Assembly (NCBI GenBank): GCA_009833045.1 | Contig: WUUP01000003.1 | Location: forward strand, 124,001-188,000 | Direction of reading: 5' to 3' | Source: Saprospirales bacterium GYS_P2D | Lineage (GTDB): Bacteria; Bacteroidota; Bacteroidia; Chitinophagales; Saprospiraceae | DNA length: 64,000 nucleotides | Shown: positions 1-7,937 of the stretch, in pieces | How the letters are laid out: every line of letters starts with the position of its first letter | How positions within the stretch are numbered: position 1 is the stretch's first letter | The notes under the pieces: generated by a model | What the model saw: the letters and a program-made list of their open reading frames with translations, nothing else | Databases searched by the model: none | Told to the model about the DNA's origin: nothing | Program-made: the position numbers and the translations under genes

Positions 1-624
1 TGATTCCCTCACGAGGGCCATATCATCTCCGGTATTGTATTTTGACTTCAGACGACAGTTTTCTCTATCGATGATATCCGTATAGATGCTCTGCCATTCT
101 ACTTCAGAGAGTCCCGTATCTCTGCTATCTGGATATAGATCGATGGCACGGAGATACATCTTATACTTGAGATATTTTCGCCAGGTCTCCATCATCGCAG
201 AGCGATCAGCGATACGTGTACTATCACGGACCATATACTCGAGACGATCTATATTGATAGATTCATAGGAAATATTCTGATTGATATCGACTATATAGTT
301 GAGCTGCTCGATATAGATCTGCTGGACCTCTGCTATCATCGAGCAGTCTCCCGAGATCAGGAGATCATCGAGTTGATTTCTGTATTTCCCTATTTTCTGC
401 ATATCCACTTTCGTGAATATCATCTTGTTAGGGTCCAGCTCTGCCATCCATAGGTCAAATGCATCGGCAGACCATGCATCATCGATCTCTCGAGGATCGT
501 AGTGATATAGCTCAATCGTGGACAAAATATTCTCCACCATCACACAAGGGTCTGTGGATAAGGACTGGCTCCAAACAATAGCTGACAGAGACAATGTAAA
601 CAAAATGGTCGATGTGATTTTCAT
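1..624 (-). CDS. Carboxy-terminal processing (tail-specific) protease, N-terminal part, truncated by window edge
   Basis: This reading frame is open from an ATG at 624 to the left window edge (208 codons, no stop), so only the N-terminus is visible. Residues 1 to about 20 form a signal peptide ending near VWSQS. The next part reads VENILSTIELYHYDP, then FDLWMAELDPNKMIFTKVDM. This resembles the helical N-terminal region of Prc/Tsp-type S41 peptidases, where a 'LDPnk.yFtqsDi' segment precedes the PDZ and protease domains. Those domains would lie outside the window, so the catalytic Ser/Lys cannot be checked. The family degrades periplasmic proteins from their C-termini. The assignment rests on remembered family patterns and is moderate; that the frame is coding is much surer. 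Confidence 0.6.
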   Translation of the reverse strand, partial: MKITSTILFTLSLSAIVWSQSLSTDPCVMVENILSTIELYHYDPREIDDAWSADAFDLWMAELDPNKMIFTKVDMQKIGKYRNQLDDLLISGDCSMIAEVQQIYIEQLNYIVDINQNISYESINIDRLEYMVRDSTRIADRSAMMETWRKYLKYKMYLRAIDLYPDSRDTGLSEVEWQSIYTDIIDRENCRLKSKYNTGDDMALVRES

Positions 625-912
625 CCTTGTTACGCTCTATTTTTTCTGATTCTTAGATTTATAGGACAAGCGTAGGCGCTGCCACCCTAATAAAGTAAAT
701 CAAATATCTCGCCAATCACAACCGTTAAAGCTTTTAAGCCGTCAACAAAGACACCGAGACGCTGCAAATGATGGCAGGTCACACCACAACACCCTACAGC
801 TCCTCTACATCCAAATTACAAACACTCTACAGCAGCGTAAATAAACCCCACAAAAGTTCAACTTAAAGGTTTTAACAGGCTTTATTTGTATGACTCTTTA
901 ACACTATCACAT

Positions 913-1299
913 ATGTCCAACCAGAAAAAAATCCTACTAATAGACGACCATCATCCGACTAACTTTTATCATCGGATCATTTTAGAAGAGGCATTTAATA
1001 ATGTGGAAGTCATCACACTATCTAATCCTGATGATGCCATGCTATACATAGCCGAGCACCCGATGCCTGATATGATATTTTGCGATCTGAAGATGCCTCC
1101 CTTCTCTGGATGGGAATTCGTAGATGCATATGAGGAGATCTACAGATATTCGATACTTAAAGCCCCGGTAATGATCCTATCGGATAATATCAATGATGAA
1201 GACTATACTAAGGCAAAAGAATACCAATGTGTAAAAGGCCTATATCCTAAACCACTAAAAATAGAGTACTTGAGCCAATGTTTTGCTAAAGCTGTATAG
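913..1299 (+). CDS. Single-domain response regulator (CheY-like receiver)
   Basis: This is a stand-alone receiver domain of about 128 residues with no output domain. It opens with KKILLIDD, whose acidic pair binds Mg2+. The phosphoacceptor Asp is in IFCDLKMPP, the switch Ser in MILSDN, and the conserved Lys in LYPKP. Such proteins relay phosphate from a histidine kinase to a partner protein rather than binding DNA. An in-frame ATG at 886 would add nine residues, but receiver homology begins just after MSNQKK, so the ATG at 913 is preferred. No kinase gene lies beside it. A strong hairpin follows. The partner pathway is unknown. Confidence 0.85.
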   Translation: MSNQKKILLIDDHHPTNFYHRIILEEAFNNVEVITLSNPDDAMLYIAEHPMPDMIFCDLKMPPFSGWEFVDAYEEIYRYSILKAPVMILSDNINDEDYTKAKEYQCVKGLYPKPLKIEYLSQCFAKAV

Positions 1300-1423
1300 T
1301 CCCAATAAACCAATGGAAAAGTCCAGCGGAACTAAAGAAATTTACCTTTACTATTCATTCTTAACCCTATTAACACCCTATTACGAACACATCATATTAC
1401 ATCGGTAAATGATGTAGACCGAA

Positions 1424-1487
1424 TCCAGAGTGTACCGATACCAACATTCTATGCCCAAGTCTTGATCGGTGTGCTCTGGACTTTTTA
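1424..1487 (+). terminator. Rho-independent terminator after the receiver gene
   Basis: A 16-bp stem (1424-1439 with 1465-1480, three G-T wobbles) is followed by CTTTTTATTT. It lies 124 bp past the response regulator stop and abuts the 3' end of the convergent GH32 gene. The T-run is on the plus strand only. Confidence 0.6.
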
Positions 1488-3041
1488 TTTCCAGATGCGA
1501 CTTAGGGCTGTATAGCTCCCTTTGATCATCGTCACGTCTTGACTCTCAGCGACTATGGATATATCAGTGTATGGTGCTGTAGCAAAATAAATATCAGTCA
1601 TCACACATCGACCTTCATCAGCGAATAGCTCCACCGACGCCCGATCTACAATGATCTTCATTTTCACCAGTTCTTTAGGATAGCTCGCAGCGCCCGTATG
1701 ATAATCAGCGAAGGCGTCATGAAAATCACTTCGCCCTGCGAATGTCCTATCTATATAGTAGCCCTGCTCTGAGACATTATATCCGATATGCAGCTGCTCA
1801 TCTTGATCATTAGAGAGTTGGATATCGATGATGCCCGATGCTGGTAGCTCAAATACTATATCCAGCTCATAGGCATCGTCATCTATATCACTCACTATCA
1901 CCGTCGGGCTATCATATGTCACATCCTGAGCGATGACTTCTGACTGTCTTCGTATCTCATCCAGCTCATCGACTACCAGCGATCGGAGCGTATATCCATC
2001 ATCATCTTGATAAAGTCGTAGCTCTCTGGGTAGCGTCATGGCACTTCGCCATTGCTCCGTAGGTACGATGAGAGCGTACTGCCAGTTACTCATCCAGCCG
2101 ATCCCGAGCCGTCGCCCGTCTGTTTTAGGGATATCAGACCATGTCACGAAAGCATAATCGTCAGTACCATAATCCAGCCACCGCTGCTCGGATGGATCTC
2201 CGACAAACTGTCTTCCATCAAAATCTCCAACGAAATAGCTGGTCCCCGTACCACCATTAGGTGCATTCTTTTGCATGCTGGCTATCAGCACCCACTTAGT
2301 CTCGTCGGTGCCCTCCACCTCAATAGGAAAGATATCTGGACACTCCCATAGTCGATGATCTCCAGGAATCCCAAACTCTCCAGAAGGCGTCCACTCTATA
2401 AGATCTGGCGAAGTGTAAAACAAGGCTCGATCATAGGCCGCAAAGACCATCAACCACTGACTACGCTGCTCATCCCATATCACCTTAGGATCTCTGAAGT
2501 CCTTGATTCCTGGATTCTTGATCACAGGATTGCCCGAATACTTTGTCCAAGTCCGACCTCGATCATGCGAGTAGGCGATACTTTGTGACTGAAATGTCTC
2601 AGTCCCCGCTCGCTCTCCCTCTGGATCATGATGGGTAAATATCGCTATCATGGGTGGCTCATTGCCATCCCCGAGACCCGAGCTATTCTCCCAGTCGATC
2701 ACCGCACTACCCGAGAATATATAGCCTAAAGAGTCTGGATATAGTGCTATCGGCAGGTGCTCCCAGTGTATCATATTAGGACTTACGGCATGTCCCCAGT
2801 GCATAGGGCCCCACACAGTACTATCAGGATAGTATTGATAGAATAGATGGTATTCTCCCTCGTAGTAGACCATACCATTAGGATCATTCATCCAGTTAGC
2901 CTCTGGAGAAAAGTGAATCTGAGGACGATGCTCTTCTTGATAATAATCACTATTCTGATCCTCTTTTACATCAGGACTTGACGGTTGACAAGAGATACAT
3001 AGACTTATGGAAATTATTACAAGATATAGACCAGACTTCAT
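1485..3041 (-). CDS. Glycoside hydrolase family 32 lipoprotein (levanase / fructan beta-fructosidase)
   Basis: This 518-residue enzyme hydrolyses beta-fructosides such as sucrose, inulin or levan, probably at the cell surface or in the periplasm. A lipoprotein signal (CISC, Cys18) starts the protein. The three GH32 hallmarks are present: WMNDPNG near residue 50 with nucleophile Asp53, FRDPK with transition-state stabiliser Asp184, and WECPD with acid/base Glu233. The five-blade propeller is followed from about residue 370 by the usual C-terminal beta-sandwich, giving a normal family length. No SusC/D pair or fructokinase lies beside it, so it is not in an obvious fructan utilisation locus. 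Endo versus exo action cannot be told from the sequence. Confidence 0.93.
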   Translation of the reverse strand: MKSGLYLVIISISLCISCQPSSPDVKEDQNSDYYQEEHRPQIHFSPEANWMNDPNGMVYYEGEYHLFYQYYPDSTVWGPMHWGHAVSPNMIHWEHLPIALYPDSLGYIFSGSAVIDWENSSGLGDGNEPPMIAIFTHHDPEGERAGTETFQSQSIAYSHDRGRTWTKYSGNPVIKNPGIKDFRDPKVIWDEQRSQWLMVFAAYDRALFYTSPDLIEWTPSGEFGIPGDHRLWECPDIFPIEVEGTDETKWVLIASMQKNAPNGGTGTSYFVGDFDGRQFVGDPSEQRWLDYGTDDYAFVTWSDIPKTDGRRLGIGWMSNWQYALIVPTEQWRSAMTLPRELRLYQDDDGYTLRSLVVDELDEIRRQSEVIAQDVTYDSPTVIVSDIDDDAYELDIVFELPASGIIDIQLSNDQDEQLHIGYNVSEQGYYIDRTFAGRSDFHDAFADYHTGAASYPKELVKMKIIVDRASVELFADEGRCVMTDIYFATAPYTDISIVAESQDVTMIKGSYTALSRIWK

Positions 3042-3192
3042 ACATATTGACTTTTACGTCAAGCAAGATAGTCATACCACTTTGGAGAAGCTACAAATGT
3101 CCCCAACAAACTACTTAAACGACAAAGCACAAGAGTAGCTAAAAATTCAAAATTGACGTAAATTAGAGGCTATCTGAAACAAAATAGTCGAT

Positions 3193-4959
3193 TTGAATAA
3201 CAAAACATATCAATCTAACCCTATACTCGATCGTCTGCCTGACCATCTACGTCAATACATACTCGATCAAAACTATGATCACTACACCCCAGTAGATCAA
3301 GCCGTGTGGCGATATGTGATGCGAAAAAACAAATCCTATCTACCTCAGGTAGCGCATCAGTCCTATCTCTCTGGCTGTGAGCAGACAGGCATCAACACGG
3401 AGCGAATACCATCCATGTATGGGATGAATCGCATACTCCAGGATATCGGATGGGCAGCCGTAGCTGTGGATGGATTGATCCCTTCGGCGGCATTCATGGA
3501 GTTTCAGGCATACAATGTGCTGGTCATCGCATCTGATATCAGACTATTAGAAAATATAGAGTACACGCCGACACCAGATATCCTCCACGAAGCAGCTGGC
3601 CATGCTCCGATCATTGCGAATCCTGACTATGCAGAGTATCTCAGACGATTTGGAGAGCTCGGGGCAAAAGCTATCTCCTCAGCGTATGACAATACGCTCT
3701 TTCAGCAAGTACGAAAGCTCGCACTACTCAAAGAGAAAAAAGAAACCCCAAAATCGGATATCGATAAAACCGAACAAACTATACAAAACCTCATAGCTAA
3801 TGAACCACCTCCCTCAGAGCTACAGCTCCTGAAAAATCTACACTGGTGGACCATCGAGTATGGGCTCATTGGCACTGTCGACGCTCCTAAGATCTATGGT
3901 GCAGGTCTACTCTCCTCTATCGGTGAGAGCGAGTGGTGCCTGTCAGATCAGGTAGAGAAGCGCCCCTACTCTATCGATGCGGCGCATCAAAGCTTTGACG
4001 TGACGAAACCACAGCCACAGCTATTCGTCACTCCCGACTTTGCCTATCTCAGTGAGGTCTTAGAAGAATTTGCCAATACCATGTCAGTACGAAAAGGCGG
4101 CACGAGCGGTGTCCAAAAGCTCATCAATTCTAAGCAGCTGGGCACGATCGAGCTGAGCACCGGGCTACAGATATCGGGAGTATTTGACGATATGATCAGC
4201 ACCTCAGAAGGTAAGGTCGCCTATGTCTCCACTAAGGGCCCTACTGCTCTGAGCTACCGAGAGAAAGAGCTGATCGGACATAGTACGCTCGAGCACCCTC
4301 ATGGCTACGGAACAGCCCTCGGCCGGCTCAAAGGAATCAATCTCGCCATAGAGGATATGTCTCCGAGAGACCTCAAAGCCTATGAGATCACAGAGGATCG
4401 GACTATCCAGCTGGATTTTGAGGGAGATATCACGATCAAAGGACATGTCATCACCGGTACTCGCAACATCCATGGCAAGATCATGCTCATAGCTATGAGA
4501 GACTGTCATGTGCTGCATGAAGGTAGAGAACTATTCACTCCAGAAGACGGAATTTATCACCTCGCTATCGGCAAGAAAGTAGTCTCAGCCTATGCTGGGC
4601 CAGCGGACCTGAGTTCGTTTGACCTGATCACCCATGAGACTACCGATGTGTCTCCTCAGCCAGTCGTCTCCGATGAGGATCAGCTGCGCTATCGACTGTA
4701 TCAGCGTATCAGAGATATCAGAGAGGAGCGTGTCGAGCACAATGAAATACCCACTATCGCTCAGGAAATATTTGAGAAACTACAAGATGAATGGCTCCTT
4801 CTACTCGAGTTGGCTGAGATCAGCCAGAATCTCTATCCAGAGATCCATGTACGAGCCGAAAAGTACCTTAATCAAATATGCCTGAAGCGCCCTCAGATCA
4901 AGCATCTCATAGAGTCAGGTCTCGAGCTCATCACCGGAGAGCAAAAGGAACTGGCCTAA
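3193..4959 (+). CDS. Biopterin-dependent aromatic amino acid hydroxylase with long C-terminal extension
   Basis: This iron- and pterin-dependent monooxygenase probably converts phenylalanine to tyrosine. The N-terminal half carries the catalytic core. The iron ligands His132 and His137 lie in DILHEAAGHAP, the family's 'PdxxHexxGH' motif, and the third ligand Glu222 is in WWTIEYGLIG. Typical bacterial PhhA proteins are about 260-300 residues and this one is 588. From about residue 300 there is an extra region with no family recognised here. No N-terminal ACT domain is seen. Similar double-length hydroxylases occur in other Bacteroidota, so this is a lineage form rather than a broken gene. The amino acid substrate is inferred. 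Confidence 0.88.
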   Translation: MNNKTYQSNPILDRLPDHLRQYILDQNYDHYTPVDQAVWRYVMRKNKSYLPQVAHQSYLSGCEQTGINTERIPSMYGMNRILQDIGWAAVAVDGLIPSAAFMEFQAYNVLVIASDIRLLENIEYTPTPDILHEAAGHAPIIANPDYAEYLRRFGELGAKAISSAYDNTLFQQVRKLALLKEKKETPKSDIDKTEQTIQNLIANEPPPSELQLLKNLHWWTIEYGLIGTVDAPKIYGAGLLSSIGESEWCLSDQVEKRPYSIDAAHQSFDVTKPQPQLFVTPDFAYLSEVLEEFANTMSVRKGGTSGVQKLINSKQLGTIELSTGLQISGVFDDMISTSEGKVAYVSTKGPTALSYREKELIGHSTLEHPHGYGTALGRLKGINLAIEDMSPRDLKAYEITEDRTIQLDFEGDITIKGHVITGTRNIHGKIMLIAMRDCHVLHEGRELFTPEDGIYHLAIGKKVVSAYAGPADLSSFDLITHETTDVSPQPVVSDEDQLRYRLYQRIRDIREERVEHNEIPTIAQEIFEKLQDEWLLLLELAEISQNLYPEIHVRAEKYLNQICLKRPQIKHLIESGLELITGEQKELA

Positions 4960-5008
4960 GCTGTCACAACTATCGAGATACTAATATCGATCTCGTATCT
5001 TGCGACCT

Positions 5009-5788
5009 ATGAAGTGTATAGATATCAGGACGGTCAATGTCGTGGAGTACATCACTCCCCTCCGAGAAGGCGGATCACTACCGGCAATCGTATTGGCAGA
5101 TGATGGATTTGAGTATGTGCTCAAGTTCAGAGGAGCAGGACAAGGCACTAAGGCATTAGTAGCGGAACTGATCGGCGGTGAGCTGGCCAGAGCGATCGGA
5201 CTCAAAGTCCCTGAGATCGTATTCATGGAGCTCAATGATTCTTTTCACAAAAGCGAAGGAGATGAAGAGATACAAGACTTATTAAAATTTAGCGTCGGGC
5301 TCAATCTGGGTCTTCACTATCTCTCAGGAGCGATCACCTATGATCCATTAGTCTCGGAGGCAGCTGCGATGGAGGCCTCTCTTGTCGTACTGCTCGACAG
5401 CCTGATCATTAATATCGATCGAACCGCCAAGAACACTAACCTACTTAACTGGCACAAAGAACTGTGGCTCATCGATCATGGAGCGAGCCTCTACTTTCAT
5501 CACAACTGGGCTACATGGGAGTCAGCACCGACTAAGACATTCCCCATGATTCGAGAGCATGTCCTACTGGAGCGAGCTACACTGCTACCTGAGGCAGCCG
5601 AGCAGATCAAGGAGGCTGTGACAGCTGCACTCATCCGAGATATCGTATCGCATATCCCCGATGACTTCTTATTCGAGCAGGGACTTGATATGACACCAAC
5701 TGATAAGCGTCAGGCATACATAAGCTATCTCACTACTCGCATCGAGATGATCGACACACTCACTAAAGAGGCTCAAGATGCACGATAA
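5009..5788 (+). CDS. HipA-like kinase family protein
   Basis: This protein of about 259 residues resembles the short HipA-like kinases. KFRGAGQG near the N-terminus could form the ATP loop. A central DRTAKNTNLL segment corresponds to the catalytic loop (D..xxN), and LIDHGASLYF to the metal-binding segment. It lacks the N-terminal HipA dimerisation domain and is shorter than E. coli HipA (about 440 residues). The frame extends to a TTG at 5000, but that TTG sits in a TATCTTGC that looks like a -7 promoter element, so ATG 5009 is the better start. The next gene overlaps by 11 bp and encodes DUF3037, a known companion. The target is unknown. Confidence 0.75.
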   Translation: MKCIDIRTVNVVEYITPLREGGSLPAIVLADDGFEYVLKFRGAGQGTKALVAELIGGELARAIGLKVPEIVFMELNDSFHKSEGDEEIQDLLKFSVGLNLGLHYLSGAITYDPLVSEAAAMEASLVVLLDSLIINIDRTAKNTNLLNWHKELWLIDHGASLYFHHNWATWESAPTKTFPMIREHVLLERATLLPEAAEQIKEAVTAALIRDIVSHIPDDFLFEQGLDMTPTDKRQAYISYLTTRIEMIDTLTKEAQDAR

Positions 5789-6185
5789 GGATATCTACGA
5801 ATACGCCATCATACGCCTCGTCCCACGTGTCGAGCGTGGAGAATTCATCAATATCGGTGTGATACTCTTAGCGAAGTATCGTGACTATATCGGTATGCGC
5901 TACCATCTGGACAAGGACCGCATCACCGCACTGTGGCCGGAGGTAGACCTCGAGCTAATCAGCTCCTATCTGGCTGCCTGGGAGCGAGTAGCCGCTGGTG
6001 GAGCCGACGGCGGTAAGATCGGAGAGCGAGATCTCCGATTCAGATATCGCTGGCTTACTGCTAATCGCAGTACCATCCTGCAGGCCAGTCCTGTCCACGT
6101 CGGGAGATCATCCGATCCAGAGAGGACTGTTGAGGAGCTAATGGATAGGTATGTGTTACCTATAGATAGCAACCCAATCAAATAG
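5778..6185 (+). CDS. DUF3037 domain protein
   Basis: This 135-residue cytoplasmic protein opens with YEYAIIRLVPRVERGEFINI, the conserved start of DUF3037. Its ATG lies inside the 3' end of the HipA-like kinase gene (11-bp overlap), so the two are translationally coupled. From memory of the families, they occur together in many phyla, and a functional kinase-partner pair is inferred. The biochemical role of DUF3037 is unknown. An A+T-rich perfect hairpin follows immediately. Confidence 0.82.
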   Translation: MHDKDIYEYAIIRLVPRVERGEFINIGVILLAKYRDYIGMRYHLDKDRITALWPEVDLELISSYLAAWERVAAGGADGGKIGERDLRFRYRWLTANRSTILQASPVHVGRSSDPERTVEELMDRYVLPIDSNPIK

Positions 6186-6204
6186 TTTATTTAAAAAATA
6201 AACT
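6184..6204 (+). terminator. A+T-rich perfect hairpin: terminator of the kinase/DUF3037 pair or operator of the TA module
   Basis: A nine-base stem (6184-6192 with 6196-6204) with a three-base loop is followed by TTTT. It starts in the DUF3037 stop codon and ends 20 bp before the toxin ATG. It could terminate the upstream pair or be the palindrome bound by the HigA-like antitoxin. Both readings fit. Confidence 0.45.
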
Positions 6205-6224
6205 TTTAATTCTTACATTGCGTT

Positions 6225-6557
6225 ATGAGGTTAGTCGGTCTGAGTAAACTGAGAAAATATCAACTCAAGAAAAGAGGAAACGATCAACTGCGAAAAGCCA
6301 TTGATACACTCATTTCAGATATTGAAAAATTAGGACCAACAGAACTAATCCATCAAAGATCAGATGCAGATAAAGTGCATAATGTTGGATTCTATTTTTT
6401 TAATATTCGACATGATCGGGTCATGATCTTAATAGAATGGACTATGGATGGAGATGCCTCGGTAGTATGGATAGGAGATCATGATGACTATGAACGAACC
6501 TTTAAAAACAACAAAAAAGTCATACAAAAGTGGCTTTCTGAAAAAGGATGGATATGA
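6225..6557 (+). CDS. HigB-type mRNA interferase toxin
   Basis: This 110-residue basic protein fits the HigB toxin family (RelE superfamily). It has an early LSKLRKYQLKK helix, the mid-protein beta-strand FYFFNIRHDRVMILIEW, and VVWIGDHDDYER, matching the family's 'FIGTHaeYd' end motif. Such toxins cleave mRNA on the ribosome. It precedes its antitoxin, the gene order expected of hig modules. The stop overlaps the next ATG (ATGA at 6554), so translation is coupled. Activity is inferred. Confidence 0.8.
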   Translation: MRLVGLSKLRKYQLKKRGNDQLRKAIDTLISDIEKLGPTELIHQRSDADKVHNVGFYFFNIRHDRVMILIEWTMDGDASVVWIGDHDDYERTFKNNKKVIQKWLSEKGWI

Positions 6558-7111
6558 TGACTATAGCTGAAATAAAAACTCTAATCAAACGAGGTGACAT
6601 CAGGTCTGAGATGGAATTAGAAGCGGCATTAAGCGCAGACAGAAGCCTCCGTAAGCTATCTAAAACAAATCCTGATGTATCATCGCTGAGATCCGCTCTG
6701 AGAACATTGATACAACGCTACGAAAATAAAAACTGGTCAGACATAGATGAGATCACCACAGATCAAATAGAAAGAAGTGATATAGCAGAAGAAGCGATCG
6801 AAAAACAAAGATCCTTCGCACAAATGCGTAAAAATCTCATAAAGCATGCTCTAAAATCCAAAGGCCTGACTCAACAGGATTTAGGTCGAATATTAGGGCA
6901 TCCAAATAAGTCCTATATGTCACAACTCATGAATGGGCTTGTTGCATTTCAAATGAATGACCTCATCTTGATACATAGCATTTTAGATATCAAGTTGGAC
7001 CAGCTCATCCCAACTACACTACCTGAAGAAAAAATCCTCAAAGCGATAGATGAAATCAGAGATCTCAACAATCCTGAATTAGATGAAAACAAGGTACTGG
7101 CACTGCTTTGA
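6554..7111 (+). CDS. HigA-type antitoxin with XRE helix-turn-helix
   Basis: This is an antitoxin of about 185 residues. The N-terminal half is helical and charged. The C-terminal half holds an XRE-type DNA-binding domain with LTQQDLGRILG followed by KSYMSQLMNG as recognition helix. It should neutralise the preceding HigB-like toxin and repress the operon. It is longer than the classic ~100-residue HigA, as in the 'long HigA' antitoxins paired with HigB_toxin proteins. Alternative in-frame ATGs lie at 6548 and 6557. The ATG at 6554 gives an ATGA overlap and is preferred. Confidence 0.78.
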   Translation: MMTIAEIKTLIKRGDIRSEMELEAALSADRSLRKLSKTNPDVSSLRSALRTLIQRYENKNWSDIDEITTDQIERSDIAEEAIEKQRSFAQMRKNLIKHALKSKGLTQQDLGRILGHPNKSYMSQLMNGLVAFQMNDLILIHSILDIKLDQLIPTTLPEEKILKAIDEIRDLNNPELDENKVLALL

Positions 7112-7150
7112 TACATTCTCTTTTTTATTCCATATACCCTAATCACATAC

Positions 7151-7762
7151 TCATTCACCTGCCAGATCAAGAAAGGTCTGAAGGTCTAACTCCTTCGATT
7201 CAATAGGTATACCATCCTTTCTTAAACCCTTAGAGAAATAGCGTAGCGTTTTTCTTTGCTCTCCTTCAATCACCATTAAATCTCTTCTGCCTAAATCGCC
7301 AAGTGATGGATAAACTAATAAAATAGTATCTCCTGAAATATCATACTGCCCAGTCATTCTATCTATTCCAAAACAATACTCTGATTTTTCGAATTCTCCA
7401 TTCTTATAAAAATCAAAAGTAGTCTTGCAACTAAGAGTGCCTTCAAAACCTGTAGAAAAGACCATATCCTTTCCCATATGAGGAGAGTAAAGACAGATGC
7501 CAAAAGGAAAATTAAACGTTAGCGTAGAGATGACGATCGTCAATAGAATATTCAAAGCCCTCAGATTCACCAAAGCCCCTGATCGGACCAAATGATATAA
7601 TTGACCAATGGCAATAATCATCAAAACAATGAGTGATATATATAGGCCGAGAATAATCCCAATATCCCATAAACTGGATAGTCGCTCCCATAGAAATCTA
7701 ATATTCCACATGAAGAAATATGCCAAAATGAAAAGCAGTAACTTTTTCTGATTGAGATGCAC
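7151..7762 (-). CDS. Hypothetical membrane protein
   Basis: This 203-residue protein is not recognised. The first 95 or so residues contain three hydrophobic segments: about 8-24, 34-54 and 70-90. A soluble tail of about 110 residues follows, with SCKTTFDFYKNGEFEKSEYC and ISGDTILLVYP, and probably forms beta-strands outside the membrane. The two Cys in this tail could form a disulphide. It converges on the HigA-like gene and has no partner in the same direction. Its A-rich codon use resembles the neighbouring TA module more than the flanking core genes. Function unknown. Confidence 0.7.
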   Translation of the reverse strand: MHLNQKKLLLFILAYFFMWNIRFLWERLSSLWDIGIILGLYISLIVLMIIAIGQLYHLVRSGALVNLRALNILLTIVISTLTFNFPFGICLYSPHMGKDMVFSTGFEGTLSCKTTFDFYKNGEFEKSEYCFGIDRMTGQYDISGDTILLVYPSLGDLGRRDLMVIEGEQRKTLRYFSKGLRKDGIPIESKELDLQTFLDLAGE

Positions 7763-7874
7763 GAGGACCTTTTAAGGATAAACTACAGTATCACCTTAAA
7801 TATTTCTGAACTGATTGTTAACCTTCAACACCATTCAACTATCCAAACCTCCATAACCATCAAAACATACTCAA

Positions 7875-7909
7875 ACAAAAAAGGCCGCTGCGATCTCTAT
7901 CGCAGCGGC
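7875..7909 (-). terminator. Strong terminator of the DUF4331 gene
   Basis: A perfect 11-bp G+C-rich stem (7884-7894 with 7899-7909) with loop CTCT is followed on the minus strand by a T-rich run (the A-run at 7875-7882). It lies 29 bp past the stop of the DUF4331 gene. Confidence 0.85.
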
Positions 7910-7937
7910 TACACCAAATGAAATCAATACATTCGTA

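Noticed and set aside
886-912. Upstream start of the response regulator
   Set aside because: The extra nine residues precede the conserved receiver start and would be translated from the likely promoter region.
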